Part shown: piece after piece, positions 6,328-13,533 of the stretch
Position numbering within the stretch: position 1 is the first letter of the stretch
Layout of the letters: every line of letters begins with the position of its first letter
Source of the DNA: CAYOHG01 sp964465125
GTDB lineage: Bacteria > Planctomycetota > Phycisphaerae > UBA1845 > Fen-1342
Direction of reading: 5' to 3'
Assembly: GCA_964465125.1 (NCBI GenBank)
Contig: CAYXIO010000080.1
Span: 1-13,582 of the forward strand
Length of the DNA: 13,582 bases
Notes under the pieces: generated by a model
Seen by the model: only the letters and a program-made list of their open reading frames with translations
What the model was told of the DNA's origin: nothing
Databases searched by the model: none
Position numbers and translations under genes: made by a program

Positions 6328-9300
6328 ATGGTCAGCGGCCTGATCGAATACTCCATCCGCAACCGATTCGTGGTGATCCTGGCCACGGCGATGGTGGCCG
6401 TCTGGGGTGTTTACTGCGTCCTCCGCACGCCGGTCGACGCGATCCCCGACCTCTCCGAGAACCAGATCATCGTCTTCACCGACTGGATGGGCCGATCGCC
6501 GCACGAGATCGACGACCAGATCACCTACCCCCTGTCGGTGAGCCTACAGGGACTGGCCGGGGTGAAGGCGGTGCGCTCCACGAGCGAGTTCAACTACTCG
6601 ATGATCAACGTGATCTTCGATGAGCACGTCGACTTCTACTTCGCCCGCACGCGCGTGCTGGAGCGGCTGAGCCTGACGGCGGGGACGCTGCCGGAGGGCG
6701 TGGTGCCCTACCTCGCGCCCGACGCCACCGCGCTCGGCCAGATCTTCTGGTACACCGTGGAGGGTGACGGCTACAGCGTCGACGAGCTGCGCGCCATCCA
6801 GGACTGGTACGTGCGCTACCAGCTCTACGTCGCCGGCGTGGCCGAGGTCGCCAGCGTCGGCGGCTTCGTCCGCGAATACCAGGTTGACGTCGACCCCGAC
6901 CGGCTGCGCGCCTTTGACCTGACCATCGGGGCCGTCTACGACGCCGTCGCACGCAGCAACATCGCCGTCGGCGGCAAGGTCTTCTTCGAAGCCAACGCCG
7001 AGTACCTGATTCGCGGCGTCGGCTGGATTCGCGGGATCGCCGACCTCGAAAACGTCGTCGTCACGACCCGCGACGATGTGCCGATTCTCGTCCGCAACGT
7101 CGCCGCCGTGCAGCTCGGTCCCTCCTATCGCCGCAGCATGCTGGAAAAGAACGGCACCGAAGCGGTCGGCGGCGTGGTGATGATGCGTTACGGCGAGAAC
7201 CCGCTCTCGGTCACGCAGGCGATCAAGGGGCGCATCGAGCAGCTCCAGGCGGGCCTGCCGAAAGGCGTCCGCATCATCCCGTTCTACGACCGCACCGCGT
7301 TGATCCACGGCGCGATCGAGACGCTGACGGGCACGCTGATCGAAGAGCTGATCATCGCCAGCCTGGCCGTTCTGCTGATCCTGACTCACCTGGGCAGCGC
7401 GTTGATCATCTGCGCGACGCTGCCGCTGGCCGTCGTGATCTCGTTCCTGCTGATGTACTACCTCGGCGTGCCCAGCAACATCATGTCGCTCTCGGGCATC
7501 GCCATCTCCATCGGCATCCTGGTCGACGCCGCCGTCGTCATGGTCGAGAACGCCACCCACGAGCTGACGCGCCAGTTCGGCGACACGCGCATCCGCGGCG
7601 ACACGACCGAAGCTGCGGTGCGCGCCTGCCGGCTGGTCGGCAAGCCGATCTTCTTCGCGGTCATGATCATGCTGATCAGCTTCCTGCCGGCGTTCGCGCT
7701 GTCGGGGCAGGAAGGCAAGATGTTCCGCCCGCTGGCGTTCACCAAGAGCTTCGCCATGGTGGGCGTGGCGGTCCTCGCGGTCACGTTCGTGCCGGCGATC
7801 ATCCCGCTGCTGCTTCGCGGCAGGCTGCGCAACGAGCAGCAGAACTGGATCGTCCGCAGCATGATCGAGATCTACCGCCCGGTGCTGAACTGGCTGCTCG
7901 ACGTCCCCGCCGCCGGCGCCTGGTTCATGGGATTCCTGTTCATCCTCGGGGCCGGCCTGATCGGCGGCCGGGTGTTCTTCCTCGGCGTGGTGGCGCTGGC
8001 GCTGCTCTTCGGCTCGGCCTTTTTCCGACGCTGGCTCAGCCGCGGCCTGGCCTTCGCGCTGCTGCTGCTCACCGCCGCCTGGAGCTGGCACTTCCCCAAA
8101 ACCGGCCACGACTACATGCCGCCCCTGGACGAGGGCAGCATCATGGACATGCCCGTCACGGTCCCGCGCGTCTCGATCACCCAGGCCGCCGACGACATCC
8201 GCGTGCGAGACCGCATCATGGCGGGATTCCCGGAGGTCGAGCAGGTCGTCGGCAAGGTCGGCCGGGCGGAGACGGCGACCGACCCGTCCGGGCTCGACAT
8301 GGTCGAAACGATCGTCACCCTCAGGCCGAAGGCCTGGTGGCCCCGGCGCGCGGTGCCCTATTCCGACCTGCGCGCCGAGGGCGCGCGACTGCTGGCGCGG
8401 CTCCAGTCCGACGGGTTGATCGACCCGAAGCTGGACGCCGCGCAGAGCGCGGCGCTGCTCGAGCCCGCCTGCATGTCCGCCGCCGAGCGCGTCGACCGCG
8501 CGCTGCGCGAGCTGGCGCGCCGCCGGCAGCGCGAATTCGAGCCGCAGCTCGCCCGCGACCTTGTGCACGGCACGCTCGACGACCTGCTGTCGATGCTGCG
8601 CTCCGGCGGACGGCTGCTGCGCGAGCCCCGCGCCGCCGAGACGGCCGAGCTGCTGCCCGACCTGGTGCGCGACCACGGACTTCCCCTGGTGCAGTCTCCG
8701 CGTCGCGAGGAGCTGGCGCACCTGCTCGACGCACTGGTGGACCGCCTGGTGGAACTGGGCGTGGCCAATCGCTCCGCCGACCTGCTGATGCTCCCATTCG
8801 ATCCGCTCACGGCCCTCCGCGACGCGCTGGCCGGCTGGCTCGGCGTCGAACGAGAATCCGCCGTCTCGCGCGCGATGGATCGTTTCCTTCAGACGCGCGA
8901 CGCGCGCTGGCGCGAGCGCACCCGCACGCTGGATTGGGAGCTCGAGGACGTCGCCGTCGGCGCGGTCGTCTGGGAGCTGCTCGACGCGCTGCGGCACGAA
9001 GCGGAGGCGGCCGGCCGCGCCACGTCCAGAATCAGCGACGAGCAGCTCCAAGCTGTGCGATCCGATGCGCAGGACGAGTTCCACCGCCGCACCCTGCTCT
9101 GGCGCAAGACCAAGGCCGAACTGGTGCGCGAGATGGACAGCGAGCTTCAGATGCCCGGCTGGGGGAACATCTGGACGCAGCCGATCATCAACCGCGTCGA
9201 CATGCTCGCGACGGGCGTGCGCAGCATGATCGGCGTGAAGGTGTTCGGCCCGCACCAGGAAGATCTCACCCAGGAGGTCGAGCGCGAGGGCCTACGCCGC

Positions 9301-10509
9301 CCGGTCGTCCGTGAGAAGGGCATCCAGACGATTGCGAACGAAATCGCCGAGGTGCTCCGCAAGGTCCCGGGCGCCGTCGACGTGGTTCCCGACCAGGTCG
9401 TGGGCCGAAGCTACCTTGAGATTGACGTCGACCGTAGGCGGGCCGCCCGCTACGGGGTCAACGTCGCCGACATCCAGGAAGCCATCGAGGTCGCGATGGG
9501 CGGCCGGACCGTGGCCACCGCCATCGACGGTCGGCGGCGCTTCCCCATCCGCGTTCGCTACGCGCGCGACTTCTGGCAGACCGAGGACGCGCTCCGCCGG
9601 ACCCTGGTCGCCGGGAGACGCCAGGCCAGCGAACGCACCGCCGCGCCGATGAGCGATGCCCTGGGAACGCGGATGGGCGACGGCGAGCCGGAGAGCGCGA
9701 TGGCCGGCTCCGCGATTCAGATCCCGATCGACGAGGTGGCTGACATTCGCGTCGTCGAGGGCCCCAGCGTCATCAAGAGCGAGAACGGCATGCTGCGCGC
9801 CTACGTGCAGCTCAACGTGCGCGAACGCGATGTCATCGGCTTCGTCGACGAGGCCCGCCGCGCGGTGGAAGCGCAGATCAAGCTCCCGCCGGGCTTCTAC
9901 ATCGAGTGGAGCGGACAGTTCGAGCACCAGGTGCGCGCCCGGCGAACGCTGCAGATCATCTTCCCGATCACGGTCTTGCTGATTTTCGTGATCCTGTACA
10001 TGACGTTCAACGACGTGCGCGACGCCCTGCTGGTCATTCTGGCCGTGCCCGGGGCGCTGGTCGGCGGAGTGATCTTCCTGCGGCTGTTCGACTTCAACTT
10101 CAGCGTCGCCGTCTGGGTCGGGTTCATCGCCTGCTTCGGCATGGCCACGCAGACCGGCATCGTCATGTTGGTGTATCTGCACGAGGCGATCCGAAGCCGC
10201 GGCGGGCTGGCAGGCATCGGCTCGCTCACCGAGCTGCGCCAGGCGATCCTCGAAGGCGCGGTGCACCGCCTGCGGCCCAAGCTCATGACCGAGGGCGTCG
10301 CGATCGTCGGCCTGATGCCCATGCTCTGGGCCACGGGCGTCGGCGCCGAGGTCATGAAGCCGATGGCGGCGCCGGTCCTCGGCGGACTGCTGGTCGCCGA
10401 CGAAGTCATCGACCTGCTGCTGCCGGTGGTGTTCTACTGGTACCAGTCGCGAAGCTGGAAGCGGGTGCGGGGGGCGGAAGGGCAAGTGCGAATAGCGGCG
10501 AGCGAATAG
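6328..10509 (+). CDS. cusA: CusA/CzcA-family heavy-metal RND efflux pump with a large internal insertion
   Basis: This is an inner-membrane, proton-driven RND transporter of the heavy-metal efflux group, with 1393 residues against about 1040-1080 for typical CusA. The frame is closed upstream by TAG at 6313-6315, so ATG 6328 is the first start; it lacks a clear Shine-Dalgarno. Seen: TM1 about 13-33; the TM4 relay LVDAAVVMVENA with Asp400 and Glu407; and Lys1318 in RPKLMT, matching CusA Asp405, Glu412 and Lys984. All three CusA triad methionines have counterparts: Met608 (DMPVTVP), Met658 (GLDMVET) and Met959 (RVDMLATG). The first two are 50 residues apart, as in E. coli CusA (573/623), whereas the last pair is 301 apart instead of 49. 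The excess is a soluble, Arg/Glu/Leu-rich insertion at about 672-919. Extra hydrophobic segments lie at 531-588, and about 30 extra residues at 1095-1127. The triad points to Cu(I)/Ag(I), by inference. Confidence 0.93.
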   Translation: MVSGLIEYSIRNRFVVILATAMVAVWGVYCVLRTPVDAIPDLSENQIIVFTDWMGRSPHEIDDQITYPLSVSLQGLAGVKAVRSTSEFNYSMINVIFDEHVDFYFARTRVLERLSLTAGTLPEGVVPYLAPDATALGQIFWYTVEGDGYSVDELRAIQDWYVRYQLYVAGVAEVASVGGFVREYQVDVDPDRLRAFDLTIGAVYDAVARSNIAVGGKVFFEANAEYLIRGVGWIRGIADLENVVVTTRDDVPILVRNVAAVQLGPSYRRSMLEKNGTEAVGGVVMMRYGENPLSVTQAIKGRIEQLQAGLPKGVRIIPFYDRTALIHGAIETLTGTLIEELIIASLAVLLILTHLGSALIICATLPLAVVISFLLMYYLGVPSNIMSLSGIAISIGILVDAAVVMVENATHELTRQFGDTRIRGDTTEAAVRACRLVGKPIFFAVMIMLISFLPAFALSGQEGKMFRPLAFTKSFAMVGVAVLAVTFVPAIIPLLLRGRLRNEQQNWIVRSMIEIYRPVLNWLLDVPAAGAWFMGFLFILGAGLIGGRVFFLGVVALALLFGSAFFRRWLSRGLAFALLLLTAAWSWHFPKTGHDYMPPLDEGSIMDMPVTVPRVSITQAADDIRVRDRIMAGFPEVEQVVGKVGRAETATDPSGLDMVETIVTLRPKAWWPRRAVPYSDLRAEGARLLARLQSDGLIDPKLDAAQSAALLEPACMSAAERVDRALRELARRRQREFEPQLARDLVHGTLDDLLSMLRSGGRLLREPRAAETAELLPDLVRDHGLPLVQSPRREELAHLLDALVDRLVELGVANRSADLLMLPFDPLTALRDALAGWLGVERESAVSRAMDRFLQTRDARWRERTRTLDWELEDVAVGAVVWELLDALRHEAEAAGRATSRISDEQLQAVRSDAQDEFHRRTLLWRKTKAELVREMDSELQMPGWGNIWTQPIINRVDMLATGVRSMIGVKVFGPHQEDLTQEVEREGLRRPVVREKGIQTIANEIAEVLRKVPGAVDVVPDQVVGRSYLEIDVDRRRAARYGVNVADIQEAIEVAMGGRTVATAIDGRRRFPIRVRYARDFWQTEDALRRTLVAGRRQASERTAAPMSDALGTRMGDGEPESAMAGSAIQIPIDEVADIRVVEGPSVIKSENGMLRAYVQLNVRERDVIGFVDEARRAVEAQIKLPPGFYIEWSGQFEHQVRARRTLQIIFPITVLLIFVILYMTFNDVRDALLVILAVPGALVGGVIFLRLFDFNFSVAVWVGFIACFGMATQTGIVMLVYLHEAIRSRGGLAGIGSLTELRQAILEGAVHRLRPKLMTEGVAIVGLMPMLWATGVGAEVMKPMAAPVLGGLLVADEVIDLLLPVVFYWYQSRSWKRVRGAEGQVRIAASE
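8341..9084 (+). other. Soluble helical insertion of about 250 residues inside the CusA-like pump
   Basis: This coding segment (about residues 672-919) lies between TLRPKAWWP and LLWRKTKAELVREMDSEL, which in ordinary CusA are joined by a short loop. It is rich in Arg, Glu, Leu and Ala, has no membrane-spanning stretch and only one Cys (715). Its frequent heptad-like Leu spacing suggests a helical bundle. Its base use resembles that of the rest of the gene. By its position it should sit on the periplasmic pore domain. The boundaries are approximate. Confidence 0.7.
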
Positions 10510-10545
10510 CGAATGACAGAATCGCCGCTCCCGGCCGGGGGCTTG

Positions 10546-10573
10546 CCAGCGTGGGGGCACCGAGAATCGCTGG
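10546..10573. terminator. Weak hairpin between the convergent cusA and methyltransferase genes
   Basis: CCAGCG (10546-10551) pairs with CGCTGG (10568-10573) around a 16-nt loop, in a 100-bp gap between convergent stops. It has no T-tract and is much weaker than the hairpins at 2206 and 12556, so it is only a candidate terminator. Confidence 0.25.
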
Positions 10574-10609
10574 TCCGTTCTGGCATTCGCGCTCGCTGAT
10601 CGCGCTTCG

Positions 10610-11530
10610 CTATGGATTGCGCTTTCGCCCTCTCAGCGCCAGGAACACCGGGATTTCCCGGGCCGCGCGGTTCTCGCCGCGGCTGTGGCCGCCGGGCGCC
10701 GAGACGCGATGCGACAGCAACTCTTCGCAGCGGTCCAGCGCCAGCTCGCCCGCGGCGAGCGCGTTGAGAATCTCCGCCAGCGGGCGATGGTAGAACACCG
10801 TGTGCGTACCTGGGTCGCGCCCCGGATGCGTTGCAATCGGCACTTCGATCGGCGTGGCGTAGCGGTCGATGCGCCGATACTGCGTTCGCTTCGCCTCGTC
10901 CCATTCCCACGACGATTGCCGTGGCACGCGAAAGCACGGGTGCATCAACAGCACGACCGCGCGCCCACCCGGCCGCAGCGCCCGGGCTATTCCGCCGAAG
11001 AGCCCGCTCAGGTCCGGCACGTCCTGCACGGCCATGATGCAGGCGGCGGCGTCAAAGCGACCGTCGGCGACGTCTCCGAGGCGCGTCGCGTCGCGAACCA
11101 CATAGCGGATCGGCGCGTTGCCCGGGTGTCGCCGGCGGGCCGCGTCGATCAGCCGCGGGCTGGCGTCGACCGCGACGACCTCGGCCACGCCCGCCGCCGC
11201 CAGCAACCGCGCCAGCACGCCTTGCCCGGCGCACAGGTCGAGGATGCGCTCGCTCGGCTGCGGGTCGAGCAGCCGCATCGCCGCCGGCAGGATGACCTGC
11301 TGGTGATAGTCCGATCCTTCGTCGCCGACCAGTCGGTCGTACCAGGCCGCGACGTGATCCCAGCCGCCGGCGGGGCCTCCGGGACGCGGAGGGGACTTCG
11401 TGCCGCCGTGCCGTGGTCCGCAAGGGCCGCGCCCCCGGTCGCTGGCACGCCCCGGGGCGTCGCGCGGCCCGCGGCCCTTCGGACCGCCGGGCTCGCGTTT
11501 TCTCGGACCGAACGACGAGCTCGGATTCAT
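10610..11530 (-). CDS. Class I SAM-dependent methyltransferase with a basic low-complexity N-terminus
   Basis: This is a predicted cytoplasmic methyltransferase of 306 residues, with unknown substrate. The Rossmann-fold SAM motifs are clear: motif I ILDLCAGQG (96-104), an acidic residue ending strand 2 (Asp122 in VVAVDAS), RDAT (147-150) as the adenine-contact region, and LRPGGRAVVLLMHP (185-198) for strand 5. WDHVAAWYDRLVG (57-69) just before the fold is typical of this group of small-molecule methyltransferases. Residues 1-56 are Gly, Pro and Arg-rich and probably disordered. The ATG at 11530 is chosen because GGAGAGG (complement 11533-11539) precedes it; the frame remains open to 11728 but without support. 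A shorter start nearer the folded domain cannot be excluded. It converges on cusA and diverges from the cupredoxin gene, so there is no operon evidence for its role. Confidence 0.85.
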   Translation of the reverse strand: MNPSSSFGPRKREPGGPKGRGPRDAPGRASDRGRGPCGPRHGGTKSPPRPGGPAGGWDHVAAWYDRLVGDEGSDYHQQVILPAAMRLLDPQPSERILDLCAGQGVLARLLAAAGVAEVVAVDASPRLIDAARRRHPGNAPIRYVVRDATRLGDVADGRFDAAACIMAVQDVPDLSGLFGGIARALRPGGRAVVLLMHPCFRVPRQSSWEWDEAKRTQYRRIDRYATPIEVPIATHPGRDPGTHTVFYHRPLAEILNALAAGELALDRCEELLSHRVSAPGGHSRGENRAAREIPVFLALRGRKRNP

Positions 11531-11532
11531 GC

Positions 11533-11539
11533 CCTCTCC
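11533..11539 (-). promoter_or_regulatory. Ribosome-binding site supporting the methyltransferase start
   Basis: Read on the minus strand this is GGAGAGG, with its GGAG core 5 nt before the ATG at 11530. It favours the long form with the disordered N-terminus over internal starts. Confidence 0.6.
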
Positions 11540-11773
11540 ACGCTGCGGCACGCGTTCTCGCCCCGCTCGGGTCATTAGAGCCGCGCGCCGCAGCGCCGTC
11601 CATGCACTCCCCACGGCTCCCGCAGCGCGCCGCCGGCCGACGCCACAAGCGCCGCAAGAAATCTCTTCCACCCCCTGCAATAGCCCACGCCCCAGGCAAC
11701 ATATGCCCTCGGCGAGCAACCGAATCACTCCGCATTCGCTGTCGGGCGCCGGGGGGGCGCTCCGGCCGATCGG

Positions 11774-11793
11774 TTTGAATCTGGGAATTCAAA
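11774..11793. promoter_or_regulatory. Inverted repeat TTTGAAT-N6-ATTCAAA, possible operator
   Basis: This is a perfect 7-bp inverted repeat with a 6-bp spacer in an otherwise very GC-rich divergent spacer, 120 bp upstream of the cupredoxin start. Its length suits a dimeric regulator. It has no recognised consensus, so its function is a guess. Confidence 0.3.
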
Positions 11794-11859
11794 CTGGCCG
11801 GCCGGTCAGGTTCAACCGTGCCGTTTTCAGGCTGAAGTCCGCCGAAAAACCATCCGACG

Positions 11860-11873
11860 ACGCCGCGCGGCGT
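11860..11873. repeat. 14-bp perfect palindrome in the leader of the cupredoxin gene
   Basis: ACGCCGCGCGGCGT is self-complementary over its whole length and ends 27 nt before the AAGGGG ribosome-binding site. In RNA it could form a short GC-rich stem. Short GC palindromes are common by chance at this base composition. Confidence 0.3.
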
Positions 11874-11913
11874 TGCGGACCAAGCCGTTTCGGGAGACAG
11901 AAGGGGTTATCAC

Positions 11914-12516
11914 ATGCGCAATCAAGTCAGGATCGCCGGGCTGGCGGCCATGATCGCGGCCGCGACGATCGCCCAGGCCGGCAACACGTTCACAGTCACC
12001 GTCGCCTCGTCCACGGTCAACAACCCGTGGGGCGGCGCGGCCTTTCCGCAGGTGTTCTACGTCGACGGCGTCGAGTGCCCCGCACTGACGCTCACGCGCG
12101 GCGAATCCTACATCTTCCAGATGAGCGGCACGCCGTCGATTCACCCGTTCATCGTCACCACGACGGCGTCGGGCGGCGCCGGCGCGGTTCTCTACAACGA
12201 CGGCGTCGCCGGCCAGAACGCCACCGGCAACGCCCAGCTCACCTTCAGCGTGCAGCCGACCGCGCCCGACCAGCTCTACTATGCCTGTCACAACCACGCC
12301 AACATGGGCTGGCAGCTCAACATCGTCGACCCGCCCTGCGTCGGAGACCTGACCGGCGACCTGATGATCGATCTCGACGACCTCTCTATCGTGCTCGTCA
12401 ACTTCGGCATCACCAGCGGCGCCACGCCGGAACAGGGCGACTTCGACGGCGACGGCGACATCGACCTGGACGACCTCTCGACACTGCTGGTCGTGTTCGG
12501 TACGTCCTGCAACTGA
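11914..12516 (+). CDS. Secreted cupredoxin-like (type 1 copper) protein with dockerin-like C-terminus
   Basis: This is a small exported protein (200 residues) that probably binds copper and may carry electrons or act as a copper reservoir. A signal peptide ends at AQA (20-22). The following domain (about 23-139) has a plausible complete type 1 copper ligand set: His77 in SIHPFIV, then Cys125, His128 and Met131 in YYACHNHANMGW. The C-x2-H-x2-M spacing is tighter than in plastocyanin (C-x2-H-x4-M), so the site may not be a classical blue one. Residues 142-200 form a dockerin-like pair of calcium loops (DLTGDLMIDLDD and DFDGDGDIDLDD), framed by Cys142 and Cys199. The start is supported by AAGGGG 7 nt upstream. 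It lies after the divergent methyltransferase and converges on the next gene. Copper binding is inferred from the motif, not shown. Confidence 0.82.
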   Translation: MRNQVRIAGLAAMIAAATIAQAGNTFTVTVASSTVNNPWGGAAFPQVFYVDGVECPALTLTRGESYIFQMSGTPSIHPFIVTTTASGGAGAVLYNDGVAGQNATGNAQLTFSVQPTAPDQLYYACHNHANMGWQLNIVDPPCVGDLTGDLMIDLDDLSIVLVNFGITSGATPEQGDFDGDGDIDLDDLSTLLVVFGTSCN

Positions 12517-12555
12517 CGGGCACTCCTCCATCTGGAGTTGGGCGACCACACCCAA

Positions 12556-12599
12556 CGATGACGACGGCGGACCACGCGCGCGTGATGCCGTCGTCGTCG
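12556..12599. terminator. Long 13-bp hairpin without T-tract between convergent genes
   Basis: CGATGACGACGGC (12556-12568) pairs with GCCGTCGTCGTCG (12587-12599), with one G-T wobble. The 18-nt loop itself contains the palindrome CACGCGCGCGTG (12573-12584), so the structure can extend into a two-storey hairpin. It lies 40 bp after the cupredoxin stop and just beyond the stop of the convergent gene, with no T-tract on either side. It is a likely bidirectional terminator or 3'-end stabiliser. Confidence 0.65.
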
Positions 12600-12619
12600 G
12601 TCGCGCAGCGCCGTTCCGA

Positions 12620-13522
12620 TCAGTCCGCCAGTCTTCGCACCCTTGCGGTAATCACCATCGCTGACCCGCGTTCAACATCATCCACAATGCAGACCGCGAC
12701 GCGCTGCCCCGGCTCGATGCGGAGCTGGCTTGCCAGCGCACAGATGCTCGTGCGCGGAAGATCCAGCCACGCCGCGCCGCCGGCGCTGCTGGAAAACGTG
12801 CCCGACTTGCGTTCGAGCTGCACGCTCCGGTATTCGCCGGTCATGCGCAGCGTGAGCGGCCCTGCCGCGCCCGGATCCGGGTCGCCGTCGATCGCAACGT
12901 TCATGCGCAGCCCGCCCTCGACCGTCGCGGTCCGCGGATCGAACGCGACCGCGCTCTCGGCCACGACCGCCTGCAGGTCGCTGACGTAGTGATGCTGCGT
13001 GACCCAGGCCAACCGGGTCATGGCCCCGCCCGTGAGCACGAGCCGCTGGCGGAACAACGGCGTCAAGTCGTCGACCGCAGCACCGAGCTGGGGCGCGTCG
13101 CTCGGATTCAGCTCGGACAGGGAGACCTCGAGCTCGTAGTGTCGGGCGTACATCGCTCGAACGCGGTCGAGCAGTTCGGAGAAGAGTTTGTGCTGTTCCG
13201 GCTCGGCCTCGATCGCGTACAGCCCGTCCAGCATCTCGCCCGCGCCCATGACGAGCTGCCCGGTGAGCCCCTCGATGAGACGGTCCAGGTTGTCGGACTC
13301 CTCCTCCGGCGCGCCGCCGGCTCCGCTCTCGGGCCCACCTGACATCGAGCCCGCCGGATCGGCCGGCGCCCACACGGGCGGCGGCGCCGCCAGCAACGCC
13401 GCCAGATCGCGCAGATCGTAGAGTTTCCACCGCGACTCGTCCTGATCCTGAGCCGGCGCCGCGATCGTCGTCGCCAGCGTCAGCATCCAGAACACGCCGC
13501 CCCGTTGAATGGCGCGCAACAT
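12620..13522 (-). CDS. Exported protein resembling planctomycete secretin-like proteins (function unknown)
   Basis: The 300-residue product has a signal peptide (hydrophobic 10-22, cleavage likely after APA at 22-24). WKLYDLRDLAALL (32-44) is followed by a Pro/Gly/Glu-rich linker (about 46-78) and a helical region (79-135) with an LYAIEAEPEQHKLFSELL stretch that recalls the 'LLV..TPE.H..V..LL' unit next to secretin rings. Residues 175-235 (QHHYVSDLQAVVAESAVAFDP onward) recall the C-terminal part of planctomycete secretin-like proteins, where a similar 'Q..Y..DYDV..AQ...I.DP' occurs. The rest is beta-patterned, with Cys261 and Cys278. The protein is too short to form a full secretin, so it may be a degenerate or adaptor-like relative; this is inference from remembered patterns. 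The ATG at 13522 is preferred over an upstream TTG (13552) because GGGAG lies 6 nt before it. Confidence 0.7.
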   Translation of the reverse strand: MLRAIQRGGVFWMLTLATTIAAPAQDQDESRWKLYDLRDLAALLAAPPPVWAPADPAGSMSGGPESGAGGAPEEESDNLDRLIEGLTGQLVMGAGEMLDGLYAIEAEPEQHKLFSELLDRVRAMYARHYELEVSLSELNPSDAPQLGAAVDDLTPLFRQRLVLTGGAMTRLAWVTQHHYVSDLQAVVAESAVAFDPRTATVEGGLRMNVAIDGDPDPGAAGPLTLRMTGEYRSVQLERKSGTFSSSAGGAAWLDLPRTSICALASQLRIEPGQRVAVCIVDDVERGSAMVITARVRRLAD

Positions 13523-13528
13523 TGCCGT

Positions 13529-13533
13529 CTCCC
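13529..13533 (-). promoter_or_regulatory. Ribosome-binding site setting the start of the secretin-like gene
   Basis: On the minus strand this reads GGGAG with a 6-nt gap to the ATG at 13522. The resulting N-terminus is a normal signal peptide, whereas the upstream TTG would add ten polar residues before it. Confidence 0.65.

Larger units (their letters stand above)
11531..11913. other. 383-bp divergent spacer between the methyltransferase and cupredoxin genes
   Basis: I see no gene here, although frames stay open in several directions because of the high GC content. The part near 11774-11817 is less GC-rich and holds dyads: TTTGAAT/ATTCAAA (11774-11780, 11787-11793), a near-palindrome ACTGGCCGGCCGGT (11793-11806), and GGTTCAACC (11809-11817). 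A perfect 14-bp palindrome lies at 11860-11873. Promoters for both flanking genes should lie here, but no convincing -35/-10 pair was found. AAGGGG (11901-11906) is the ribosome-binding site of the cupredoxin gene. Confidence 0.5.

Noticed and set aside
6544..9255. A 903-codon open frame on the minus strand inside cusA
   Set aside because: The translation is a His/Asp/Arg/Gln-rich string with no domain pattern. It is the expected mirror of a long GC-rich gene, and the plus-strand product has every CusA landmark.
10488..10511. Direct repeat GCGAATAGCG at the 3' end of cusA as a mobile-element scar
   Set aside because: There are only two 10-bp copies with no inverted repeats or transposase nearby, so chance or slippage is enough to explain it.
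11400..12989. A 529-codon plus-strand open frame across the methyltransferase start, the spacer and the cupredoxin gene
   Set aside because: It overlaps three supported genes in other frames and has Arg/Ala/Pro-rich composition without domains. The frame is open only because stop codons are rare at this GC content.
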